Source of the DNA: Symbiodinium natans
Lineage: Eukaryota; Sar; Dinophyceae; Suessiales; Symbiodiniaceae
NCBI GenBank assembly: GCA_905221605.1
Contig: CAJNDS010002757.1
Span: forward strand, 1,016,501-1,080,500
Length of the DNA: 64,000 bases
Direction of reading: 5' to 3'
Shown: piece by piece, positions 44,237 to 54,799 of the stretch
Position numbering within the stretch: the first letter of the stretch is position 1
Layout: each line of letters opens with the position of its first letter
The notes under the pieces: generated by a model
Told to the model about the DNA's origin: nothing
What the model saw: only the letters and a program-made list of their open reading frames with translations
Databases searched by the model: none
Made by a program: the position numbers and the translations under genes

Positions 44237-46564
44237 ACCCTAAACCCTAAACCCTAAACCCCTAACCACACCTTAAAATCCAGGCTGCGGCTCGAGCTGG
44301 GATCTGCAGGCCGCCGCGCAGAGATCCAAGGCCAGGCTTTGGGGTTGAGGGTTTGGGGGTTGGGGGTTTAGGGTTTAGGGGTTTAGGGGTTTAGGGGTTT
44401 AGGGTTTAGGGTTTAGGGTTTAGGGTTTAGGGTTTAGGGTTTAGGGTTTAGGGTTTAGGGTTTAGGGTTTAGGTTTGGGGCGTATGAGGGTTTGGGATTG
44501 AGGGTTTTGGGTTCAGGAATTGAGGATTTAGCATTTCTTGGGTTTTCGGGTTTTCTTGAGGATTTCAAGTTCAGGGTTTCCTGAGGGTTTCGGGTTCTAC
44601 TGTTTCGGGTTTGGGGTGTAGGTTGTCGGTTTTGGGTTTCAGGTGTGGGGTGTCAGGTTTTGGGTTTGGGGTGCGGGTGTGGGGTGTCAGGTTTTGGTTT
44701 GAGGGTTACACAAGGGGTTTTAAATCGGGCTCAGAAGTTCTTGTTAGAACAGGGATTATGGGCTTCGTGGGGGTAATGCATCTAGGCCTGTAAGCGTATT
44801 GTAGGGATTAGAGGGCTCGGGGATTTAAAAGTGTTCTGGGCTTACAAAAATTAGGGAGTAAGGGCATTTCAGGACGCCCACTAGTCAGTAGTACCCTTAG
44901 TCCTCTTCTGCAGTTTTGAAAGGCTACCATTTAAGACCTCATTCAGAGATACAAAGTTTCTGGGCAACCCGGGGTCCGGTTCTATCATAAACCCCAGAAA
45001 GCAACAAAGGTTCTATTCACATTCGTAAGTCACTGAGAAACCTGCATTTAGGGCCCTGACAAGCCAAACCTGAATCCAAAACCCTAAGCCCCATGAACCC
45101 GAATCCCGAAACCGTGATCCACAGGCTCAGCTGCTGGGCGCGGCGCCCTATCCTGGGGAGCGGAAGACGCCGGTCTTCTTCGTCGGCGGTGCTGTTAGCT
45201 GCATTCTCGGGTTTAGGGTTGAGGGTTTGGGGCTTACACCCTAAACCCTGATGGTTTAGTTCTCGGATGCGCAGTAGTGCCCTGATTCCCGCCTCGAAAG
45301 CGTTACAATGTATGGCGTGTTGCGTGGCTTCGGGCTTAGGAGGCTTCAAGGTTTTCATGTGGCTTAGGGGTAGCCTAAACCCTATAGATGCCCTAAACCC
45401 TAAACGATGCATGGGCGTTCACTCGGGCTCAGGATTATGGAGGGTTCATTGATGGCCGAAGGCGGCTGAGCAGGTGTCGGCTCCCTAAGTACTTTCGCTC
45501 GGATCCACCTGTTCTTGTGCTGCCCCCATGAACATTGGCCAACCCCAAACCCCACCCTCAACCCCTCAACCCCCCGCCCCCAAGAACACACTGAACACAC
45601 TTAACACACTTAACACACTGGGCGCACTGAACACACTGAACACACTGAACACACTGGTACACACTGGTACACAACACACTGACCAAAAAACCCACACCAA
45701 CACACTAACACTGACATACGGCGCTGTCCGCAGAGGCTTCCTGGCCGAGAACCGGAGAGCCTGGGAAATCATTTCCAGATCGTTCCGGAGCCCCGGCCCG
45801 AACTTTTGATCCCTATGCCGTGTTGGGGTTTAATAGTAGGGTTTAGTAGGGTTTAGTAGGGTTTAGTAGGGTGTAGTAGGGTGTTGTCGGGTTTAGTAGG
45901 GTTTAGTAGGGTTTAGTAGGGTTTTAGGGGTTGAGGGTGAACCTTGAACCCTGAACCCTGAACCCCCAGCCGGCGTTTAAGGGGCTTTGGGGATCCGGAC
46001 ACGACAAAACCTCCAACCCCAAAGCCAAACCCGCATCCGCAGTTAATTCCCAAGCCCTAGGCACAACATCTAAAGTAGCCCTGAAAAAGGTGAATTCGCG
46101 TGCCAAAATGCTGAAGGCACACTCCACAGCATGCACTCCTGAATCCTGAGCTCCCCGTAAGACCATAAACCCCAAACCGCGAACCCCAAGCCCTAAACCC
46201 CAAACCCCAAACCCTAAACTCTACACCCCAAACCCTAAACCCCAAACCCCAAACCCTAAACCCTCTAAACCCTCTAAACCCTCTAAACCCCAAACCCTAA
46301 ACCTCAAACCCTAAACCCCAAACCCCAACCCGCAAACCCTAAGCCCTAAACCCTAAACCCCAAACCCCAAACCCTAAACCCCAAACCCCAAACCCCAACC
46401 CACATGCTGAGAGGAACCTGGAATGCGGCCCGGCCCTCTTCCTGCGCCACGCCGACTTCCTGGGCGCCTTGGGCTGTTTGGCGGCGAGCATGGAAGAGGC
46501 CGAGGTCGGCCTGCATGGAGTTGCTGAGTTTATGAGGAACCTATTCGTAGGGTTTAGGGTTTAG
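34395..46564 (+). CDS. PANK: Gene B: pantothenate kinase, about 16 exons
   Basis: Eukaryote-type (type II) pantothenate kinase, which phosphorylates pantothenate with ATP in the first step of CoA synthesis. Family landmarks appear in order: FGLDIGGTL (phosphate-binding N-terminus), TFGKTG, VVVAGGGAHR (ATGGGA motif), KEMESLVSGLALL, CIIVNIGSGV, FFTRLGGTATGGAAFLGL, LLTSAKTFHECLALAQKGD, NKLVSDIYG, LGLAPGLTAAHFAK, ADVATAVLTMV, TPVFFVGGAVS, GGFLAENRRAW and ALFLRHADFLGALG. Phases match at 39773/40304, 40404/40917, 41705/41927 and 45210/45734. The first Gly of the ATGGGA motif is kept but its Thr is replaced (VAGGGA). The final exon can run to TAG at 46562-46564. Exons average about 80 bp, introns about 700 bp. 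An N-terminal exon may be missing on the left. Confidence 0.85.
34670..34729 (+). CDS. PANK: PANK exon (FGLDIGGTL)
   Basis: 60 bp after CATCAG, donor GTAACG. Carries the diagnostic GHFGLDIGGTL nucleotide-binding start of type II pantothenate kinases. Confidence 0.85.
35794..35870 (+). CDS. PANK: PANK exon (STFGKTGTFHKELSFQLK)
   Basis: After CTCCAG. The YGKTG-type motif appears as FGKTG. The 3' end is uncertain, probably a GC donor near 35870. Confidence 0.65.
36364..36430 (+). CDS. PANK: PANK exon (DVHFLSGATFGLEMVLKQ)
   Basis: After GCCCAG. Fits the helix between the GKTG region and the ATGGGA motif. The exact donor is unresolved. Confidence 0.5.
37143..37240 (-). tRNA. tRNA-like relict, type II
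   Basis: On the minus strand there is a B-box-like GGTTCAATCCC, an A-box-like TGGCATGGCCGG, and a CTTC-CTCA-GAAG hairpin in the place of a Leu/Ser variable arm. Acceptor and anticodon stems do not close properly, so this is a degenerate or tRNA-derived sequence rather than a working gene. Confidence 0.3.
37694..37766 (+). CDS. PANK: PANK exon (VVVAGGGAHRLAQLFRESL)
   Basis: 1+72 bp after GTCCAG, ending GAG before a GC donor. Corresponds to the ATGGGA(H/Y)K(F/L) motif. Confidence 0.8.
38317..38401 (+). CDS. PANK: PANK exon (FKEMESLVSGLALLHHYG)
   Basis: After GTGCAG. Corresponds to the kinase segment DEMxxLVxGL. May extend to 38418 with the GT donor instead. Confidence 0.75.
38469..38651. repeat. 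(TA)n/(CA)n microsatellites
   Basis: TATATA runs at about 38471-38490, 38514-38530 and 38632-38651 with CACACA neighbours, inside a PANK intron. Confidence 0.85.
39710..39773 (+). CDS. PANK: PANK exon (MYPCIIVNIGSGV)
   Basis: 64 bp after TGCCAG, ending in phase 1 before the donor GTGCAC. NIGSGV is the second nucleotide-binding landmark of the family. Confidence 0.85.
40304..40404 (+). CDS. PANK: PANK exon (FFTRLGGTATGGAAFLGL)
   Basis: 2+99 bp after AAACAAG, ending before the donor GTGAGG. Phase fits the previous exon and restores GV-T-LKV. Matches FxRVGGTSLGGGTFWGL. Confidence 0.85.
40917..40995 (+). CDS. PANK: PANK exon (LLTSAKTFHECLALAQKGD)
   Basis: After GTTCAG, phase 0, reads GFCARLLTSAKTF as in the family's GLCRLLTGxxxF. 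The phase of the next exon needs an end in phase 1, giving a GA donor after AGG-A. Confidence 0.75.
41318..41378 (+). repeat. (TTTAGGG)n array
   Basis: Eight heptamers following a run of G (41288-41306). Confidence 0.9.
41498..41576. repeat. Inverted-repeat element family 2 (copy)
   Basis: Contains the family blocks AGGACTCCCTTGTAATAAGGACCC and AAGGTACCCTAAT. Related to 42035-42125, 49911-50000 and 61156-61251. Confidence 0.55.
41634..41705 (+). CDS. PANK: PANK exon (RRNVNKLVSDIYGEEPLCG)
   Basis: 72 bp after CCCAG, ending before the donor GTTGTG. NKLVSDIYG matches the family's VDxLVxDIYGG. Confidence 0.8.
41927..42024 (+). CDS. PANK: PANK exon (LGLAPGLTAAHFAKV)
   Basis: 98 bp after CCCTAG. 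Its first two bases complete a Glu codon from the previous exon. Donor GTGGGG. LGLAPGLTAAHFAK matches the GLPGxxxASSFGK segment. Confidence 0.8.
42035..42125. repeat. Inverted-repeat element family 2
   Basis: TACGAAAT...AATTCGTG outer ends with GGGGGGACCCCCC and CCCCTAAGAGTAGGATTCCC blocks. It starts 10 bp after the donor of the previous exon, so it fills the start of an intron. Confidence 0.65.
42510..42559 (+). CDS. PANK: PANK candidate exon (EPYHGATVFRKLCVEL)
   Basis: After TACCAG, phase 0. Donor could be GT (42546) or GA further on. Lies at the right place between two clear kinase exons but has no motif of its own. Confidence 0.4.
43117..43191 (+). CDS. PANK: PANK exon (ADVATAVLTMVVSASTVIAR)
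   Basis: 75 bp, 25 codons, after CCCCAG, donor GTGGCG. Matches the family's EDLAxSLLxMVxxNIGQIA helix. Confidence 0.75.
44145..44262 (+). repeat. CCCTAAA array with CCCTCAA block
   Basis: CCCTAAA units surround a run of about nine CCCTCAA variants. A similar CCCTCAA block occurs at 49270-49330. Confidence 0.85.
44350..44472 (+). repeat. (TTTAGGG)n array
   Basis: Long G-rich array that faces the C-rich array at 44145-44262 across a roughly 90-bp GC-rich stretch (44265-44340), which might be an exon but has no clear frame. Confidence 0.85.
45125..45210 (+). CDS. PANK: PANK exon (RKTPVFFVGGAVSCIL)
   Basis: After CCACAG, ending in phase 2 before GTTTAG. Matches the family's xxVVFVGNF strand. 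Confidence 0.75.
45585..45680 (+). repeat. ACACTGAAC/ACACTTAAC minisatellite
   Basis: Nine-base units ACACTGAAC, ACACTTAAC and ACACTGGTAC in tandem, directly before the next PANK exon. Confidence 0.8.
45734..45790 (+). CDS. PANK: PANK exon (GFLAENRRAWEIISRSF)
   Basis: After CCGCAG. Its first base completes the Gly codon left in phase 2. Corresponds to GNFLRxNxxxxxLL. Donor unclear. Confidence 0.7.
45832..45925 (+). repeat. TTTAGTAGGG ten-base array
   Basis: About nine units of GGGTTTAGTA, an expanded form of the TTTAGGG heptamer. Confidence 0.85.
46171..46402 (+). repeat. CCCTAAA/CCCCAAA mixed array
   Basis: Over 30 C-rich heptamers alternating CCCTAAA and CCCCAAA, directly before the last clear PANK exon. 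Confidence 0.9.
46412..46564 (+). CDS. PANK: PANK last exon (ALFLRHADFLGALGCLAAS)
   Basis: After GCTGAG. ALFLRHADFLGALG matches the C-terminal LFLxHxGYFGAxGA of the family. The frame reaches TAG at 46562-46564 inside the following TTTAGGG repeats, or it uses the GT donor at 46547. Confidence 0.8.
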   Translation, partial: RNLECGPALFLRHADFLGALGCLAASMEEAEVGLHGVAEFMRNLFVGFRV

Positions 46565-47245
46565 GGCTAGGGTTTAGGGTTTAGGGTTGAGGGCTATAGG
46601 TTTTAGGGTTTAGGGCTATAGGTTTAGGGTTTAGGGGTTCAGGCTTTAGGGGTTTAGGGGTTTGGGGTAAGGGCTCTTGGGGGCTCTTAGGGCTTGGCGG
46701 TTCAGAGTTTGGCAAGGTTTCGGGCTATGGTTGCGCTAGGGGAATCGGGATTCAGATTTGGCGTTTGGTGGTTTGGGGAGTGGGGCTTGGGGTTGATATG
46801 GAGGTTTCCAGCTGGAGGTTTCGGGTTTTTGACTTCGCGATTTAGGATGGTTTAGGTTTTGGGTTAGGCTTTGGTTCTGGGGTACGAGTAGTACAACGTT
46901 TGCTGTGATGCTTCATTCCAGTTCGAGGTTTTGATTCTACAGGGAGTGGTTTACTAGGAAGAGCTTGGTACAGTTTTGGGCTTTAGTTTAGGCTTCTAGG
47001 GGCCACAGTCTCTCAGCGTTTTTGCGTTCAGGGCCTTCACCTTGCATGATAAGGATGCGTAGGGCTTTTGCAGGCCCTAAGCAGCCTCTTTCGGGAACGG
47101 GCTTCGCGCCCGACAGAGCTGCAACCGCAGCAGCCCCAAACACGAACCCCTAATGAACCCTCATACACTGCTAGCAGTAGCACGTCCCTCCCCAACCTAA
47201 AGGCTTAGGGTTTAGGGTTTAGGGGTGAAGCGCAGGTCACTGCAG

Positions 47246-47288
47246 ATTGGCCCTGAACTCCGTTTCGTTCGCGGCTCTTCTCTGAGAG
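47246..47288 (+). CDS. Candidate exon (IGPELRFVRGSSLR)
   Basis: 43 bp after CTGCAG before a GC donor. No family. Could be an early exon of gene C. Confidence 0.3.
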
Positions 47289-47370
47289 GCGTTGCGCAAA
47301 GAGCGCTTGGAGCCTCCGCCATCTCCCAACCTTCTACGACCTCAAGTAATCATGACATGATTACATATAT

Positions 47371-47443
47371 TTACATATATTTACTATAATATAATATATA
47401 TATATATATGTATGTATATATATATATGTATACATATGTGTGT
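47371..47443. repeat. (TA)n microsatellite
   Basis: TATATATA and TATGTATA runs. Confidence 0.9.
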
Positions 47444-48598
47444 ATGGTTTCAGCCCCAAGGCCCCCAAAATGGAAGCCTAGGTCCAGAGCATGGTTCTCT
47501 GGGACTGTCCTCGCCAGCTATAGATGGGTTATAGCTACCAGGTGGGCGGGAAGTAGTCTACGAAGCTGAAGAGGGTTTAGGGTCTAGGGATTAGGGTTTA
47601 GGGTTTAGAGCTTCAATGTTGCTACCCTGAATCCAACCCAAAATACACAAAGAAAGCTTTGCGCTACAAAGCTTCCAGTCGTTTCTCTCTTGGATGTTGG
47701 CCGTTTCCCCTTCGGGGCGCCGTGCTCAAAAAGCTGAGGGCTTAACATGGCGTGGGGTCTCTATTCCTAAGCCCCTAAACCCTAAACCCGAAAGTGTAGG
47801 CTTGGGGGTTGCAGGTAGGGAACCTGATGAGACCCCCATACCGAAAAGCACAACACTACACCTACGCCCCGCAAGATCAAGTTGAAGAGCTACGATCACC
47901 TTCGTTGTCCCTTCCTTCCCCACGCCTCAGCCACCCAAGGATGAAGGGTTGCAGATAAGCCCCTTATCTGAGCCTACATTAGGTCCTTAAGGGAAAAGGG
48001 GGGGGGGAGGGGTCTAAGGAAGGTTAGGGCGAGGGAGGCTTTGGGACCAGAAAGTACTTCAATGAGCCCGGTGCCTGAAGCTTCCTTCCAAAACCCGGCA
48101 ACCGACTCTGAGGCAAAGCCCATCAAGCTCGAGACGGGAAAGGCTGGCTGACCGTCAGACTAGAGTTGTATTCTGTGGTAATTTATACAAACAAACTAGT
48201 CAACGTCAGATTGCATGTGTATATTCTTCATATGTGCCATGTGTTTGTATGTTTGTATAAATACGAAAGTCGATGTGACATGTTTTGGGTGGTGTAGGAT
48301 AAGGTTCAAGTTTTTGGTCAGGATGTGGCCTTCGGGTGTTGAGGGTTGTCGGTGGCTTCACAGTGCCAAGGTGCCTTGCAACTAATATTCCTGAGGTTGG
48401 CGATTGTCAGGCTTTAATGGGTTCACATCCGTGGGAGATTACTTGTTCAAAGCTCAATTTTCTCTTGCGGCATCCGTAGCATGTCGGACGAGGGGTCAGA
48501 CACCTGCAGAACCTGGCAGCAGCCAAGCTAAATGCAGGGTACAAACCCCAAACCCTAGAACCCACATACCTCAACCTTAACACCGATGTGGCCGGCAG

Positions 48599-48653
48599 GT
48601 CTTTGGCGAAATCGCTCTCATGAGCGAGGACTGCAAGAGGACCGCCAAAAGCC
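48599..48653 (+). CDS. Gene C exon (VFGEIALMSEDCKRTAKS)
   Basis: 55 bp after CGGCAG, phase 1 end, donor GTCACA. FGEIAL...RTA is the phosphate-binding cassette of cyclic-nucleotide-binding domains. Confidence 0.8.
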
Positions 48654-49276
48654 GTCACAAGGCTTTTTTAAGTGATTCTGACTGGAGTTTATAGGGCCCC
48701 CAGTGGACACCTAACCCCTAAACATCCCTAAACCCTACGCTCTTGTTTTTCTTGTTTGCATTTGGGGGCGTGGTCGCTTTCCCTAACATACCCAAGTTCC
48801 CGCAGTTTTCCTATGACACTGGGGAGATGCAGCTCAAGGTTTCTGTGAGTTTATCACCGGCAGGGGCAAAACGAAAAAAAAAAACACACATCTGGGCGAT
48901 CATGACGAGGCGATGGCACATCGCAGGAGTTGATAAACAAGAGGGGGTAAACTGATATGGCTTCTAATTTTTTCAATAATCATCATGTATTTATGTTACT
49001 ATTACTATTAGAATGACTTCGTAAATTTGATATATTGCTTTTCTTCTATAAGACTGCGCAGCAACTACTGGCGCGATAGGAAGATGCCGCGTTTGCCATG
49101 TCATTCGACAGCGGCACGCCGTGGCCGAATTAAAGCCCCATAACCAGGCCCTGTAAGCGAACACGTTCGCATGGTTTAGGCTTAGGGCCCCTACACCCTA
49201 CGAACCCCAAACCCTAAACCCTGGACCCTAGGCCCTAAGCCCTAAACCCTAAACCCTAAACCCTAAACCCCAAACC

Positions 49277-49315
<39 letters not shown>

Positions 49316-52300
49316 ACCCCAACCCTCAACCCTAAACCCTAAACCCTAAACCCTAAACCCTAAACCCTACGCACCCCCAAACTGTGCGGCAGGAAAGGAC
49401 GCTGCACGGCTCTGAAACACTCAGAGCTCCTGTCGCTTCACCGCGACGACTTTCAGACGCCCGGCTGAGAAGAGTTTGGGTTTGGTTTAGGGTTTAGGGT
49501 TTAGGGTTTAATTAGGGTTTAGGGTTTAGGGTTTAGGGTTTAGGGCTTGGTTTCGTTTAGGGTTTAGGGGTGACTCAGCCCGAAACCCTGGGCCTGAATC
49601 TCTGAAGCTTGCGTTGTGTCCTGATGCTTCTTTGAAGTCTCTTTGAGATGGGTCGAGTTTCGGGCCTGGCTTGGGGTGCAACACTTATACCTGCTAACAG
49701 GGGAATTTTTTGTGGTGACTCAGATGGACCAGGAGTCCAGTCCCCCTTCTTAGGCTCATAGCTATCAAAGCATGTAACCCCAAGAATGAACTCCGATAAC
49801 CCTTAACCCCTTAAACCCCGAACCCCTAATCGTCAAACCTCCGAAACATTCCAAAACCCAAAAATTGCCTAAGCCCTGAGCACCCTCAGGCCAGAACCTC
49901 AAGGACTTGCCGAAAATCAGGGGTACCTGTTTGGGGTGCTTATTACAAGGGGATCCTGCTAGTTTTGGGGGTCTGTATTAAGGTTCCCTACTTTCGTAAG
50001 CCCCCCCCAGATTTCTTCGTGCGGCCATCGAGGTGCATCGGCATGTCGCAGGAGAGCCCTGGGTGCACTTTCAGTCGCTTACACTTTTTGGGATACTATA
50101 GTCCCCTATAGGGGCGGTTGTCAAAATGTTGAGCCCTTTTGGGGGTACCCTAAATATTAGGTGCCGTATTATAGTAGGGATCCAAAAAAGGGACCATAAT
50201 TTTGACAACCACCCATAGAACTGAAAGGGTACACTTGGGGCTTGTGAACTCAACAACTCTGTCTCGGCTGCCCAAGATTCCGTCTGATTGTGGTGTTTTG
50301 CTTGCGGAGCGTTCCCGACCCCCCCCCCCCCCCCCCCCCCCTTCACCAGCGCACGATATCCCCCCTTCAAACCTGCAGACCCTTTAGGTGCCTTCTCTAC
50401 CCACAAGCCTAAAGCTTGGGTTAGGGTTTAGGGTTCAGGGTTCAGTGTTTAGGGTTTATAGCTGGCGAGGTCCCCCCCTTTATATTAACAGTCCTTATAA
50501 TAGGGATTATAGGTAAATTACCCCCATTAACATCCCAAGTTTAGCGTTTTTATAGCCTTGAACACACAATTTTTCAGCTCAGGAACGGGGTCCGCGAGAG
50601 GGCCGCCTATCTGCGCTGTGTGGAGGAGCGCTCAGGTTTTGCATTTTGCCTGTCTTCGTCTAATGGGTTGGGTTTAGGGTTTGGGGTTTGGGGTTTAGGG
50701 TTTAGGGTTTGGGTTTGGATTTGGGAGATTTAGGGCTGGGCTGGTTTTGTTTGAGAGGGAAAATGGGACAAGCGACGTTTTGGCCTCTGATACGACCCCA
50801 AAGCTCCAAATTGCCCCCAACTTGGCAAACTACAGCCCTGGATGCCAGGAGTCCAGGAGAACCGAGGCACAAACGGACCATAGTGTAGCCCAGAAACCAG
50901 AAACGCCCCGAGACTAAACCCAAAGCCCAAAGCCCTAAGACCTTAAACCCTAAACTGTGACTGTAAATCTCAGCCTCAGCCCTCAGGAGGGTCTGCTGGA
51001 GGATATGTCCTACGTGGACTTGCAGGCCATGGCCGGCAACCTCACCGAGAAGAGCTACGTCGGCGAGCACGAAATTCTGCAGCAGGGTGCCGAGGTGCCA
51101 ACGGCAGCTAGGGTTTAGGGTTTAGGGTTTAGGGTTTAGGGTTTAGGGTTTAGGGTTCAGGGTTCAAAGTTCAGGGTTCGGGGTTCAGGGTTCAGGGTTC
51201 AGGGTTCAGGGTTCAGTCAGGGTTCAGGGTTCAGTGATGGGATGGGTCCAGTGCCCAGAGCTTATTGCGTGGGTTTTTTGTTAGGGTGCTCTATGGGGTT
51301 CAGGTGAACATGGTGTTGAGGTTGTGTCAGCTCCGAGCCTAGAACCGATCATATCTTGTTGGTGCTGTTCTAGGGTTGGGGAGGGAAGCATCCAAAATTA
51401 AGATCACCCTAAACCGTAAACATTACCCAATCTTTATCGGTCACGGACTTTAGGGGTACCCGAAACCCTAAACCCTACTCCCTAAACCCTAGACCAATCT
51501 TAGATGCCAATCTTTGTCGGTTTAGGTTTAGGGGCTCTTGGGTTTTAAGCATCAAAGCTTGCAGCTTGGGGGTGTTGAGGGACGTGTTTAGGGAAGCCAG
51601 CTGAAACCCTGCAACCCTCATAACCCTAAAAGGCCTAAATTTCCCTACAGCTCATCAAGTCCCTGGAAATATTCCTAAAAACCCTGCAATCCCTAAACCC
51701 TGAACCCTTCGTGGAGGTGGACCGCGTCATCTTCGTGAAGAGCGGCTTCTGCAAGCTGGTTCGGCAGCTTCATCCCAAGCTACTTGCTCTGAACGCACAA
51801 AGGCCATAAACCCTCTGGGGGTTGTAAGGCTTTTAGGGTTTTGGATTCAGGGTTTTGAGTTTCGGGTTTAGGGCTTCCCGCCGCACAAACTTATCGCTTT
51901 CCGCAAAGCTACATTCTTGCTTTGGTGCTCGGCCAACCATATCCCCCTTGATAGGGTAGGCAACCCTAAACCCGCTCAAGGTCGGAAATGTGTGTGGAGG
52001 GCGATCTTTGCAGCTCAACCACTTCATGGAAGGGTTCTAAGTGCACTAGCAGCGACGACCCCAGACCCGGAGCCCTGGCACGGAGCCCGAGAGCCCCGGA
52101 GTGCCAGAGTCGCCATGATGTGCACGCCGAGGTACACCGAGATGTTCTGCCGTGCCCTGGCCTTCACCCTGGCAACCATGTTGATTGTTGCGAGGGGCCT
52201 GTGTAGGGAATTTGTTGGGGCTTGGGGGACTGTAGGTGGGATGTTCCCCCTTACACTAGTCCTTAAAGATCATATGAACCCCTATGACAATCCCTACTAA

Positions 52301-54765
52301 GGACTGTTAGTACAAGGGGGAATATCCCAAGCTGTAGGCGTTTAGGTCGATCTAGGGCTTGGATCGTGGGGCTTCGGACTCGCACTTGTATCTGCCATCA
52401 TACAAGCCGAAGTCGAACCTGGGGATGTCCCCCCCTTACACCAGCAGTCCTTAATAGGGAATTTGTAAAAGAGTGGGTACTATATAATCTCTATTAAGGA
52501 CTGTTGGTATAAGTGGGAACATCCCAAGTCTAACCTCACTAAGTCCGAAACCCGAAGCCGCTTGGACAAGTCCCATGTTCTCTAACGCCCTCATGCCCCA
52601 AAGCCCACACTTAAGGTACGTACCCTGTAGCGCATATGCCTTTGCAAAAGGAGCTTGTCTTTAACTACTTGGAATTTTGGGGTTACGATTTTTTACCTTC
52701 TCCTTGGTTGCTGTTGAGCTGCTTGCATGAAGGTACCGTAATGAGAGGGGCATCTTTAAATTCTGTTGAATTCAAGTTCTACAGCAACCACCCGTCTCTT
52801 CAGGCACATGCCCTTTAAAAACCCTGAACCCTAAACCTTCAGCCCTAAGCCCACCAACTCTCAAGCTAAGGCTACGCACACTATGGCGAGCCCATGCCCA
52901 ACCCCTTCGCCGAGGGGGAGGGCGGTCTCCGGGTGGGGCAGAGTCTTTGATTGAAGCTTAGAGATCAGGACCTATAGGTGTGCATCATGCGACCTAAACC
53001 TACATAATATTGGTCCCTGTTAGGGATTAGGGTTTATTAGAGATCAGGACCTATAGGTGTGCATCATGCGACCTAAACCTACATAATATTGGTCCCTGTT
53101 AGGGATTAGGGTTTAGGGTTTGGGGAGTTCAGCGTCAGCATTGAAGGGTTTGTTGTTTTGAGGTGTGCTTGAGCTTTCGGACGTTCTACACCTTCAGGTG
53201 TTTCTCGAGTGACCAAGGTACTAGCAAATCAAGAGCCTGAACGACATTTTCAGTCTGAAAAGTACAGCCTCTCAGACATCAACTCCGCAAGGAAAGGGGT
53301 ATGGCCTGACCAGCACCGGACGAAGCGAAAGTCCACGAAGACGGAGGACGGCGTCGTGTTTTCATGACTTTTGCGAAGGGCTCCATTTTCTGAGAAGGGT
53401 GTACGCTTAAGGGCCTGCGGTTTTTGTGGGTTCCCCCTCCCCTGCAAAATTGTGCCGTTTGTAGTTTGTAGAAGGATTCCTTACAACAGGCCCCCCATAA
53501 CAAAGCAGTGAACAGCCCCCCATTACCCGACATGGTCGTCCGCATACTAGTAAACAAAAGTGCTGAGTCTTCTTGTGTGCTGAGAAGGCCACGTTTTACT
53601 GTTTGGGGTGCCAAAGCTGAATTGAACTCAGCCAATGCTCTGTCCTTTCAAGTTTTTTGGGCTTAGGAAGAACTTGCCCAGAAACCTGGACCAGGGGTTT
53701 AGGGTTTAGGGTTTAGGGTTTAGGGTTTAGGGTTTAGGGTTTAGGGTTTAGGGTTTAGGGTTTGGAGCGAGTTTAGGCGACGCCATGAGCGCAGAGACTG
53801 GCAGAGGACGTGTCGGCCAACTCATCGTTCAGTATCAAGTCCCTCGCGGGCCACCAGATGCTGAAGAAGGTCCTGCCACTGATGGCACCTGGGTCAGAAT
53901 GGCTGGTTTAGGGTTTAGGGTTTAGGGTTTAGGAGTTAGGAGTTTAGGAGTTGAGGAGTTTAGGAGTTTAGGAGTAATCTTAATCCCAGACACAGTGCCC
54001 AAGCCCTACGCCCTAGCCCAAGCCTCCCGAAGCCCTGCAACCTTACATCTGACACCTGAAGGCCCTCCACCTCAAACCCTCAGCCCCGAGCCCGAAACCC
54101 TACCCCCAATTAAACCCCTGAACCCCCAAACCCTGAACCCCAAATCCTAAACCCTCAACCCTGAACTATAAACCCTAAACCCTAAACCCTAAACCCCAAA
54201 CCCCAAACCCCAAACCCCAAACCCCAAACCCCAAACCCCAAACCCTAAACCCTAAACCCTAAACCCTAAACCCTAAACCCTAAACCCTAAACCCTACCAT
54301 GAAGACCCGCCCCATCGAAAGTGATGAGCCCATCCAAGGCCACCGAGGAGACTGGGGAGGCCTCCTCCCCCTCTGCGGAGAAGCGGCCAGGGAGGCACCT
54401 GTGTGGTGAGTTTTGTTTTGTTTCAAGGGGTATTGGGGTTTGTGGTGAGGGTTTTTGTTTTTGTTTTTTGTTTAGTTTTTGTTTTTTCTCTTAGGGGTTT
54501 TGGGGTTTAGTTTATGAGTCTTGGGTTTAGGACTTTGGGGCCTATAGGATTTAGGGCTTTCGGGTTTCGGGCTTGATCAGAGTCTCTGCTCAGGGGGTAG
54601 GGGTTTAGGGTTGACTGTAGGGCGTTTTTTGGCCCGCAGGGGCTTTTGGCGAGTGTTTCTCTTGGTTTTTTGCGGGGTTGGTTCCAGGTTGGGGAGGTTA
54701 GGAGTGGTGGAGTTGACCTGACCCCTCTTTCTTTCTTCTCTCCTCTCTACTCACTCTACTCTCTC

Positions 54766-54799
<34 letters not shown>

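Noticed and set aside
48806-48844. Exon FSYDTGEMQLKVS between two gene C exons
   Set aside because: It has AG and GTGAGT borders, but the exons at 48599 and 49398 join in phase without it and complete the domain. Kept out as cryptic or alternative.
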